From Sporosarcina sp. P33 (GTDB taxonomy: Bacteria; Bacillota; Bacilli; Bacillales_A; Planococcaceae), in the NCBI RefSeq assembly GCF_002077155.1, contig NZ_CP015027.1, forward strand, positions 2,892,501 through 2,956,500: a stretch of 64,000 bases of DNA. The letters run 5' to 3'. This document shows positions 57,420 through 64,000 of the stretch, piece after piece. The translations under genes were made by a program, and so were the position numbers. The first letter of the stretch is position 1, and every line of letters begins with the position of its first letter. The notes below the pieces were generated by a model. That model ran no database searches and was not told the DNA's origin. It was given only the letters and a program-made list of their open reading frames with translations.

Positions 57420-57840
57420 ATTATTAACGATTTCTTTGATTATTTTAGTAAGCATCACATTGATCGGTGTCGTGGCAGTCGTTTTGATTTTGAATTTCAA
57501 CAAGGACAGTGGCGGAGAAGAAAAAGCGCCATCGATTGATGAAATTATCGAATCGTCTGTAGATATGGAGGAAATCACGACGAATTTAGCAGGCCGCAAT
57601 TTTGTCCGCATTTCATTAAAAATCCAGACGGACAGTAAAAAAGCAGCTGAAGAATTGTCGAAACGCGATTTTCAGGTGAAGAATCTGGCCATCCAGGAGC
57701 TGTCGGAAATGACTGCAAAAGATTTGGAAGGAAAGATCGGCAAACAGCAATTTGAAGACACGATCAAAGCACAGCTTAACGAGTTGATGCAGGATGGGAA
57801 AATACAGAAAGTGTATATTGTCTCTTATATCATCCAGTGA
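57409..57840 (+). CDS. fliL: Flagellar basal-body protein FliL
   Basis: Single-pass membrane protein linked to stator function. The N-terminal transmembrane helix (about residues 5-28, LLTISLIILVSITLIGVVAV) is followed by an acidic linker and the stomatin-like FliL domain (FVRISLKIQTDSKKAAEEL). The ATG at 57409 is 5 bases after GGGGTGA; GTG 57400 would overlap the SD. The length is 143. Confidence 0.93.
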   Translation: MKNKLLTISLIILVSITLIGVVAVVLILNFNKDSGGEEKAPSIDEIIESSVDMEEITTNLAGRNFVRISLKIQTDSKKAAEELSKRDFQVKNLAIQELSEMTAKDLEGKIGKQQFEDTIKAQLNELMQDGKIQKVYIVSYIIQ

Positions 57841-57888
57841 CGGCCGGTATGATCGCATAGAGATACGCAAGCAAGGAGAGGTTGGCCT

Positions 57889-58890
57889 ATGTCGGGAGAT
57901 GTACTGTCCCAAAATGAAATAGATGCGCTGTTGTCTGCTTTATCGACGGGTGAAATGTCAGCAGAAGAAATGAAAAAAGAAGAAGAGACCAGAAAAGTAC
58001 GTGTCTATGATTTTAAACGTGCACTCCGTTTCTCAAAAGACCAGATCCGCAGTCTGACCCGGATCCATGAGAACTTTGCCAGACTATTAACGACCTACTT
58101 TTCTGCCCAGCTTCGTACGTATGTTCAAATTAACGTAGTATCGGTTGATCAGATTCCGTTTGAAGAATTCATCAGCTCAATCCCTAACATGACGCTGATT
58201 AATATATTTGATGTTTCACCGCTCGAAGGGAACATTCTGATGGAAGTGAATCCGAACGTCGCTTATTCCATGCTTGAACGGCTGATGGGCGGATACGGAT
58301 CGAGTTCAGGAAAAACCGACACGATGACGGAGATTGAAACGAAGATTTTAACGAATCTGTTTGAGCGGTCTTTCGACAGTTTACGGGAAGCGTGGGCAGG
58401 TCTGATTGACATTGATCCGTATCTGACGGAAATGGAGGTCAATCCGCAGTTTCTTCAGATGATCTCGCCTAACGAAACCGTTATTGTTATTTCATTCAGT
58501 ATTACGATCGGCGAATCCAGCGGAATGATCAACATTTGCATTCCACACGTCGTGCTGGAACCAATTATTCCGAATTTATCTGTTCAGTACTGGATGCAGA
58601 CGAACAAAAAGGAACCGACACCCGAACAGAGTGTGGAATTGGAACGACGGATCAAACATGCGATGTTGCCGGTCGTGGCCGATTTAGGTAAAGGCCGGAT
58701 ATCAATAAATGATTTCCTGCATTTACAGCCCGGCGATGTTATATCCCTTGATACAAGTATTGAAGAACCGCTTACAGTACGAATCGGGGAAAAACCTAAA
58801 TTCACTGCACAGCCCGGTAAATTACGAAATCGCATGGCTGTTCAAATACTGGAAATATTGAATTCGGGAGAGGATGAGGATGATGAGTGA
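57889..58890 (+). CDS. fliM: Flagellar motor switch protein FliM
   Basis: Switch-complex protein that binds CheY-P. The N-terminal CheY-binding segment VLSQNEIDALLSALSTG is intact, followed by YDFKRALRFSKDQIRSLTRI, the CheC-like middle domain (PNVAYSMLERLMGGYGS) and a C-terminal SpoA domain (LQPGDVISLDT). The length is 333. The end overlaps the start region of fliY. Confidence 0.96.
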   Translation: MSGDVLSQNEIDALLSALSTGEMSAEEMKKEEETRKVRVYDFKRALRFSKDQIRSLTRIHENFARLLTTYFSAQLRTYVQINVVSVDQIPFEEFISSIPNMTLINIFDVSPLEGNILMEVNPNVAYSMLERLMGGYGSSSGKTDTMTEIETKILTNLFERSFDSLREAWAGLIDIDPYLTEMEVNPQFLQMISPNETVIVISFSITIGESSGMINICIPHVVLEPIIPNLSVQYWMQTNKKEPTPEQSVELERRIKHAMLPVVADLGKGRISINDFLHLQPGDVISLDTSIEEPLTVRIGEKPKFTAQPGKLRNRMAVQILEILNSGEDEDDE

Positions 58891-60064
58891 TAATATTCTC
58901 TCACAGGAAGAGATTGAAGCGCTATTGCGCGGTGAAACACTTGAGCCTGCGGGGACGGCGGGTGAGCCTGAGAATGAAGTAATTAACATTAACGACTATC
59001 TGAGTGAAATGGAACAAGATGCACTGGGAGAAGTCGGTAACATTTCATTTGGAAGTTCAGCTACTGCTTTATCAGCATTACTGGGTCAAAAAGTGGATAT
59101 AACAACACCGACGCTCTCATTAATTCAGCGTGATAATCTGGATAAAGACTTTGTTCATCCGTATGTCGCTATAAAAGTGGAATATACGGAAGGACTGAGC
59201 GGTGTCAATTTGCTTGTGATTAAACAAAGCGATGCAGCCATTATCGCAGATCTTATGCTGGGCGGCGACGGCACAGCCCCAAACGAAGAGTTAAGTGAAA
59301 TTCATTTGAGTGCAGTGCAGGAAGCGATGAATCAGATGATGGGGTCTTCTGCCACATCGATGTCTACAATTTTTAATAAAAAAGTAGATATCTCACCGCC
59401 GACTATTGATTTGATGAATATTCAGATGGACCAGGGAACGGAAAATATACCTGCGCATAATCTTTTGATCCGCGTATCTTTCAATTTGCAAGTCGGTGAG
59501 TTGATTGATTCCGATATTATGCAGCTGTTTCCGCTCGAGTTCGGTAAAAAACTGGTTTCTTCCTTAATGGGGGAAGAAGAAGCTGCGACAGTTACGGAAA
59601 CGCCGACTGCCCCGCAGACATCGCCGCCACCGCAGCCGGAACCAGCCCGTCCCGCTGAAACTGCCCCTGAACCGCAACCGATGCAGGCACCCGCACAGCA
59701 GACGGCTCCGTCCCAGACGGCACAACAAACTGTGCAGCAACCTGTACATGTTCAGCAAGCAGAATTCGCCAGTTTTCAGGCGCCTTCTTTAAATAAGGAA
59801 GAATCAAATAATTTAAATTTACTACTTGATATACCACTCCAGGTAACAGTAGAATTAGGACGTACGAAGCGTTCTGTTAAAGAAATACTGGAAATGTCCG
59901 GAGGTTCGATTATTGAACTGGATAAATTGGCAGGGGAGCCGGTCGATATTCTAGTCAATAATCGCTATATTGCTAAAGGGGAAGTAGTAGTCATTGACGA
60001 AAACTTCGGAGTCCGTATTACGGATATTTTAAGTCAGATGGATCGTTTGAATAATTTAAGATAG
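58883..60064 (+). CDS. fliY: Flagellar motor switch phosphatase FliY
   Basis: FliN-like switch protein with CheY-P phosphatase activity. The N-terminal CheY-binding motif ILSQEEIEALL is followed by a CheC-type domain with two phosphatase sites (DALGEVGNISFGSSATAL and LSAVQEAMNQMMGSSATSM). A Pro/Gln/Ala-rich linker (about residues 230-295) leads to the C-terminal SpoA/FliN domain (VTVELGRTKRSVKEILEMSG). I chose the third of three ATGs (58883), matching B. subtilis; the length is 393. Confidence 0.95.
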   Translation: MSDNILSQEEIEALLRGETLEPAGTAGEPENEVININDYLSEMEQDALGEVGNISFGSSATALSALLGQKVDITTPTLSLIQRDNLDKDFVHPYVAIKVEYTEGLSGVNLLVIKQSDAAIIADLMLGGDGTAPNEELSEIHLSAVQEAMNQMMGSSATSMSTIFNKKVDISPPTIDLMNIQMDQGTENIPAHNLLIRVSFNLQVGELIDSDIMQLFPLEFGKKLVSSLMGEEEAATVTETPTAPQTSPPPQPEPARPAETAPEPQPMQAPAQQTAPSQTAQQTVQQPVHVQQAEFASFQAPSLNKEESNNLNLLLDIPLQVTVELGRTKRSVKEILEMSGGSIIELDKLAGEPVDILVNNRYIAKGEVVVIDENFGVRITDILSQMDRLNNLR

Positions 60065-60085
60065 CAGATACTTGGAGGGAATATA

Positions 60086-60448
60086 ATGGGTAAAAGAATT
60101 TTGGTAGTAGACGATGCGGCATTTATGCGCATGATGATTAAAGACATTTTAACAAAAAATGATTATGAAGTAGTAGGCGAAGCTGCGGATGGCGCTCAAG
60201 CGGTAGAGAAATATAACGAATTAAAGCCCGATTTGGTGACAATGGATATTACGATGCCTGAAATGGATGGCATTGCCGCTTTAAAAGCAATTAAAAGTAC
60301 GGATCCGGGAGCTACAATTATCATGTGTTCCGCAATGGGGCAGCAAGCGATGGTCATCGATGCAATTCAAGCAGGAGCAAAAGATTTCATCGTAAAACCG
60401 TTCCAGGCAGACCGTGTTATTGAAGCGATCGATAAAGCGCTGAGCTAA
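60086..60448 (+). CDS. cheY: Chemotaxis response regulator CheY
   Basis: Single-domain receiver that carries the chemotaxis signal from CheA to FliM/FliY. Phosphorylation site Asp54 in VTMDITMPEMDG, acidic pair in VVDDAAFMR, the conserved Ser in CSAMGQ and Lys in FIVKPF are all present. The length of 120 is typical. GGAGGG precedes the ATG. Confidence 0.97.
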   Translation: MGKRILVVDDAAFMRMMIKDILTKNDYEVVGEAADGAQAVEKYNELKPDLVTMDITMPEMDGIAALKAIKSTDPGATIIMCSAMGQQAMVIDAIQAGAKDFIVKPFQADRVIEAIDKALS

Positions 60449-61129
60449 ATGCGGCCTATGAATGTTAAATGGATCATTTCGTATCTGGTTCTCTTCCTTC
60501 TGTGCACTCCCGTTATGCCGGCAGTTTATGCGGAAACGGATCCGGATATCAGCGTGTCCGAATGTATTGGAAAAGGAAAAGACTGCAGTGACAAAGCACC
60601 TGCTGCAGAAGGCGATAAACCCACAGTAACAGATAAAGAACTGGCCGGGCCGACTGGTTTGACAGCTGGGGACTATATCCGGACACTTTTGGCATTCTTA
60701 TTCGTTATCGGTTTGCTCGTCTGGCTGTTGCGCTTCTTAAACAGACGGAACCGCAGCTTTGATCAAACGCGATTAATGACGAATCTGGGCGGTGTTCCTT
60801 TAGGTCAAAATAAATCTATTCAACTAGTAAAAATGGGTAGTCATTACTTTGTGGTGGGCGTAGGAGAGAATGTTCAGCTGCTTCGGGAAATAGATGATCC
60901 TCATGAAATTGAAGAGTTACTTGCCCGTTATGATCAGGGCAATGAAGTGCAGAAGGGAATATTGTCCCAACTGTATTCCCGTTTTTCTGCAAAAGGCAAA
61001 AACCCATACGCGGAAGATGAATCTACTGTTTTCAGTCAAGTATTCTCTTCTAAAATGGAAGAGATCAAGACTGAGCGAAAAGAGCAATTGGACCGGTTGA
61101 AGCGGAAAGGAAGCGACCAAAATGGCTGA
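60449..61129 (+). CDS. fliZ: Flagellar biosynthesis protein FliZ/FliO
   Basis: Export-gate assembly protein. The N-terminal signal peptide (about 1-28, ending near VYAETD) is followed by a short extracellular segment with two cysteines (CIGKGKDC), a transmembrane helix (about 76-98, TLLAFLFVIGLLVWLLRFL) and a FliO-like cytoplasmic domain (GVPLGQNKSIQLVKMGSHYF). It starts directly after cheY; ATG 60458 is an alternative. The length is 226. Confidence 0.9.
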   Translation: MRPMNVKWIISYLVLFLLCTPVMPAVYAETDPDISVSECIGKGKDCSDKAPAAEGDKPTVTDKELAGPTGLTAGDYIRTLLAFLFVIGLLVWLLRFLNRRNRSFDQTRLMTNLGGVPLGQNKSIQLVKMGSHYFVVGVGENVQLLREIDDPHEIEELLARYDQGNEVQKGILSQLYSRFSAKGKNPYAEDESTVFSQVFSSKMEEIKTERKEQLDRLKRKGSDQNG

Positions 61130-61787
61130 CTTTCTGAATACATTTTCCAGCAGTGATCCGTCCAATGTCTCTACTTCGATCAAAATGCTTCTGCTGCTGA
61201 CCGTATTATCACTTGCTCCAGCCATTTTAATTCTGATGACGTCATTTGCACGCATCATTATTGTATTGTCTTTTGTCCGTACGGCGCTGGCTACCCAGCA
61301 GATGCCGCCAAACCAGGTGCTGGTTGGATTAGCCCTGTTTTTAACTTTCTTTATTATGTCACCGGTATTATCGCAAGTGAATGAAGAGGCACTGACGCCG
61401 CTGTTTGATGAAGAAATCAGTCTGGACGAGGCATATGAACGTGCCAGCGGACCATTTAAAGAATTTATGAGTGAACATACCAGGCAGAAAGATCTGGAAT
61501 TATTCATGCGTTACAATCAGATGGAAAAACCTGAAACCATTGAAGACATTCCGCTGACGATGATGGTCCCGGCATTTGCCCTGAGTGAAATAAAAACAGC
61601 ATTTCAAATGGGTTTTATGATTTTTATTCCATTTCTGGTCATCGATATGATTGTTGCAAGTGTCCTGATGTCAATGGGGATGATGATGCTTCCGCCTGTT
61701 ATGATTTCACTGCCGTTTAAAATTTTATTGTTTGTTCTGGTTGATGGCTGGTATCTCATTATCCAGTCATTGCTGCAAAGCTTTTAG
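61122..61787 (+). CDS. fliP: Flagellar export gate protein FliP
   Basis: Core subunit of the type III export gate (FliP5-FliQ4-FliR1). It has four hydrophobic segments and the family motifs MTSFARIIIVLSFVRTALATQ, PPNQVLVGLALFLTFFIM, FMIFIPFLVIDMIVASVLMS and MGMMMLPPVMISLPFKILLF. The length is 221. No cleavable signal peptide is evident, unlike the enterobacterial protein. It overlaps fliZ by 8 bases. Confidence 0.96.
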   Translation: MADFLNTFSSSDPSNVSTSIKMLLLLTVLSLAPAILILMTSFARIIIVLSFVRTALATQQMPPNQVLVGLALFLTFFIMSPVLSQVNEEALTPLFDEEISLDEAYERASGPFKEFMSEHTRQKDLELFMRYNQMEKPETIEDIPLTMMVPAFALSEIKTAFQMGFMIFIPFLVIDMIVASVLMSMGMMMLPPVMISLPFKILLFVLVDGWYLIIQSLLQSF

Positions 61788-61799
61788 GGAGGAATTTGA

Positions 61800-62069
61800 A
61801 TGACGAGTGAATTTGTTATTTCCATCGCAGAACGGTCAGTGTGGGTTATTCTTCTCGCTTCAGGGCCTCTCCTAATTGTGGCGCTGCTGACAGGGCTAAG
61901 CGTAAGTATTTTCCAGGCTACCACACAGATTCAGGAACAGACACTGGCATTTGTGCCGAAGATTATAGCGGTTATGGTGGCAATAATATTTTTTGGTCCG
62001 TGGATGTTATCGTATGTTACAAATTATGCGAGCGAGATCTTTTCCAATCTTTCCAGGTACGTCGGGTGA
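61800..62069 (+). CDS. fliQ: Flagellar export gate protein FliQ
   Basis: Small gate subunit of 89 residues with two transmembrane helices. It contains the conserved GLSVSIFQATTQIQEQTLAF motif between them and FVPKIIAVMVAIIFFGPWML in the second. GGGAGGA precedes the ATG. Confidence 0.96.
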   Translation: MTSEFVISIAERSVWVILLASGPLLIVALLTGLSVSIFQATTQIQEQTLAFVPKIIAVMVAIIFFGPWMLSYVTNYASEIFSNLSRYVG

Positions 62070-62073
62070 TTGA

Positions 62074-62850
62074 ATGAATGAACTCATCCCGTCGTTACCC
62101 GCATTCTTACTTATTTTGACTCGTGTTACGTCATTTTTCGTAACACTGCCGTTATTCTCTTATAAGTCTATTCCAGCCACACAGCGGCTCATGCTCGCTG
62201 CGATATTGGCCTGGATGATGTCTTATTCTGTTACTTTGCCTGAGTTAGAGATTGATGGCCAATACATATTGCTTGTTATAAAGGAAGCGGTAGTCGGCTT
62301 GTCAATCGGCATTGCCGCTTTTATTATTATGTCGGCCATTCAGGTGGCAGGCGGATTTATTGATTTCCAGATGGGATTTGCGATAGCGAACGTCATCGAT
62401 CCGCAGACGGGTGCCCAGTCACCGTTGCTTGGACAATTTTTAAATTCACTGGCAGTGCTCTTGCTGCTCGTTGTGAACGGGCATCATATGCTGCTGGACG
62501 GAATATTTTACAGCTATGAATTTGTCCCCGTCACTGCCATGTGGCCGCCGTTTGGCAGTCCGAATATGGCGGACTTTATGGTACTGACATTCGCAAAATC
62601 ATTTGCTATTGCATTTCAAATGGCAATCCCCGTGGTGGCCACGTTATTTCTTGTGGACTTGGCGCTCGGTATAACAGCACGAGCGGTTCCGCAGTTAAAT
62701 ATCTTTGTGGTCGGTTTTCCTATTAAAATCGGTGTAAGTTTCCTGGTGATCGTCACAATGGCCAGTGTATTCATCGTCGTTATGAAAAAGATGTTTGAAA
62801 TTATGATCATGACCATGAGAAATCTCATGATACTTCTCGGAGGTGGCTGA
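62074..62850 (+). CDS. fliR: Flagellar export gate protein FliR
   Basis: Gate subunit of 258 residues with about six hydrophobic segments. Recognisable parts are FLLILTRVTSFFVTLPLFSY, the KEAVVGLSIGIAAF motif, GGFIDFQMGFAIANVIDPQTG and the C-terminal PQLNIFVVGFPIKIGVSF. It lies between fliQ and flhB; its end overlaps the flhB SD. Confidence 0.96.
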   Translation: MNELIPSLPAFLLILTRVTSFFVTLPLFSYKSIPATQRLMLAAILAWMMSYSVTLPELEIDGQYILLVIKEAVVGLSIGIAAFIIMSAIQVAGGFIDFQMGFAIANVIDPQTGAQSPLLGQFLNSLAVLLLLVVNGHHMLLDGIFYSYEFVPVTAMWPPFGSPNMADFMVLTFAKSFAIAFQMAIPVVATLFLVDLALGITARAVPQLNIFVVGFPIKIGVSFLVIVTMASVFIVVMKKMFEIMIMTMRNLMILLGGG

Positions 62851-62851
62851 T

Positions 62852-63934
62852 TTGTTACTAAGGCTGGATTTACAATTTTTCGCCGGCGAGAAGACAGAGA
62901 AAGCCACTCCGAAAAAAAGAGAAGATTCCAGAAAAAAAGGGCAAGTTCTGAAAAGCCAGGACGTGACGAGTGCAATCGTTCTGCTCTCTGTATTTATCTT
63001 TATGTTTTTCGCAGCAGGATTCATGCGCGATAATTTTTTCGTGTTTTTCAGAGAATCATTTACACATTTTTTTCCGATCAAAATGATGGATCAAGAACAA
63101 GTCATGCTTGTCTACATAAGTATTATTAAACAAATGGCAATTATTCTTCTGCCGATTATGATTATAGCAGTGATTGCGAGTATTGCAGCGAATTTACTTC
63201 AATTTGGTCTGTTATTCACTGCAGAGACATTGAAGTTTGATCTAAAGAAAATAGATCCAATCAAAGGATTGAAACGTATTTTTTCCGTTCGGGCGATTGT
63301 AGAATTATTAAAATCCATTTTAAAAATTTCGTTCATTGGAACGGTTACTACTCTGATCATCTGGTCAAATCTCGGAAAAGTTCTCGATTTGGCTTTTCGG
63401 ACACCAGAGTACACCTTACTGACCATTGCAAAATTAGTGGGAATGATGGGCATTATTGCCTCTATGGTATTGTTGTTTATTTCCATTCTGGACTTTCTTT
63501 ATCAGAAATTTGACTATGAAAAAAATCTTAAGATGTCTAAACAGGATATTAAAGATGAACATAAAAATATGGACGGCGATCCGCTTATTAAATCCCGCAT
63601 TAAACAGCGGCAGCGGGAGATGGCAATGCGCCGCATGATGTCAGAAATACCTGAAGCGGACGTGGTCATCACGAATCCGACACACTTCGCAATTGCGCTC
63701 AAGTACGATGAGGAACAGATGGATTCGCCGATTGTTGTCGCTAAAGGTGCAGATTTTGTCGCACAAAAGATTAAAATGATAGCAAAAGAGAATGAGATTG
63801 TCATGGTAGAAAATCGGCCTCTTGCGCGTGCAATGTATGACAAAGTGGAAATTGGCGACCGCATACCGGAAGAGTTCTTTAAGGCGGTTGCGGAAATCTT
63901 AGCATACGTTTACCGTATACAGCGGAAAATTTAA
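62852..63934 (+). CDS. flhB: Flagellar export switch protein FlhB
   Basis: Switches export from hook to filament substrates. The N-terminal FAGEKTEKATPKKREDSRKK is followed by four transmembrane helices and a cytoplasmic domain with the autocleavage site NPTH near residues 275-278 (VVITNPTHFAIALKYD), and ends EILAYVYRIQRK. TTG 62852 lies 8 bases after GGAGG and gives MLLRLDLQFF, close to B. subtilis; GTG 62843 overlaps the SD. The length is 360. Confidence 0.95.
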   Translation: MLLRLDLQFFAGEKTEKATPKKREDSRKKGQVLKSQDVTSAIVLLSVFIFMFFAAGFMRDNFFVFFRESFTHFFPIKMMDQEQVMLVYISIIKQMAIILLPIMIIAVIASIAANLLQFGLLFTAETLKFDLKKIDPIKGLKRIFSVRAIVELLKSILKISFIGTVTTLIIWSNLGKVLDLAFRTPEYTLLTIAKLVGMMGIIASMVLLFISILDFLYQKFDYEKNLKMSKQDIKDEHKNMDGDPLIKSRIKQRQREMAMRRMMSEIPEADVVITNPTHFAIALKYDEEQMDSPIVVAKGADFVAQKIKMIAKENEIVMVENRPLARAMYDKVEIGDRIPEEFFKAVAEILAYVYRIQRKI

Positions 63935-63959
63935 GTGAAATAGAGAAAGTAGGGGTGGC

Positions 63960-64000
63960 ATGCAGTTTAAAGATATAGGAGTACTCGCGGCGGTTATTAT
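63960..64000 (+). CDS. flhA: Flagellar export protein FlhA, first codons only
   Basis: Thirteen codons before the window ends (MQFKDIGVLAAVI). AGGGGTGG precedes the ATG, and the position right after flhB is where flhA lies in Bacillales. The start of a hydrophobic helix is visible. The identity rests mainly on synteny. Confidence 0.75.
   Translation, partial: MQFKDIGVLAAVI

Noticed and set aside
60917..61507. A 196-codon minus-strand frame opposite fliZ/fliP
   Set aside because: Antisense to clear flagellar genes with no SD or family signature.

Overview
The window is a 64-kb stretch of core chromosome from a Firmicute of the order Bacillales. Gene order follows the Bacillus subtilis gmk to flhA region almost gene for gene. 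Protein sequences, moderate GC content, many TTG/GTG starts with strong Shine-Dalgarno sequences, and a spoVM-like gene point to a spore-forming Planococcaceae-type lineage such as Sporosarcina. The genus is an inference. No tRNA, rRNA, CRISPR array, prophage or insertion sequence was seen. Nearly all genes lie on the + strand; the one clear exception is rpmB.

Layout. (1) 1-12.3 kb: end of gmk, rpoZ, coaBC, priA, then the tightly overlapping def-fmt-rsmB-prpC-prkC-rsgA-rpe-thiN operon (translation initiation, 16S rRNA methylation, Ser/Thr phosphatase and kinase, ribosome assembly, pentose phosphate, thiamine), closed by a small gene that looks like spoVM with an unusual C-terminal tail. (2) 12.3-15 kb: a 121-bp-period intergenic repeat that also forms the rpmB terminator, rpmB on the minus strand, then yloU and fakA. 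(3) 15-25.3 kb: recG, the FapR-controlled fatty acid genes fapR-plsX-fabD-fabG-acpP with a visible FapR operator, rnc, smc. (4) 25.3-32.9 kb: SRP genes ftsY-ylxM-ffh, ribosomal and tRNA/rRNA maturation genes rpsP-khpA-rimM-trmD-rplS, lepB, rbgA, rnhB. (5) 32.9-46.3 kb: the FliK-like/FlhB-like pair ylqG-ylqH, sucCD, dprA, topA, trmFO, xerC, hslVU, codY. (6) 46.7-64 kb: the front of the fla/che operon, from flgB to the first codons of flhA.

How it fits together. The first half combines growth functions: translation, lipid initiation, chromosome maintenance and membrane targeting. The last 17 kb encodes the flagellar rod, MS-ring, switch, export ATPase, hook scaffold, hook, and the export gate. 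CodY, encoded immediately upstream, is known to repress fla/che in B. subtilis. Compared with B. subtilis, rlmN (after rsmB), sdaAB-sdaAA (before recG) and ylqD (after khpA) are absent from their usual places, and lepB sits between rplS and rbgA.

No obviously new multi-gene system is present. The best leads are small-scale: the tailed SpoVM, a stable hairpin between the Shine-Dalgarno and start codon of flbD, a perfect inverted repeat around the topA promoter, a Fur-family-like palindrome in the presumed flgB promoter, and a structured element with a possible minus-strand start in the codY-flgB gap.
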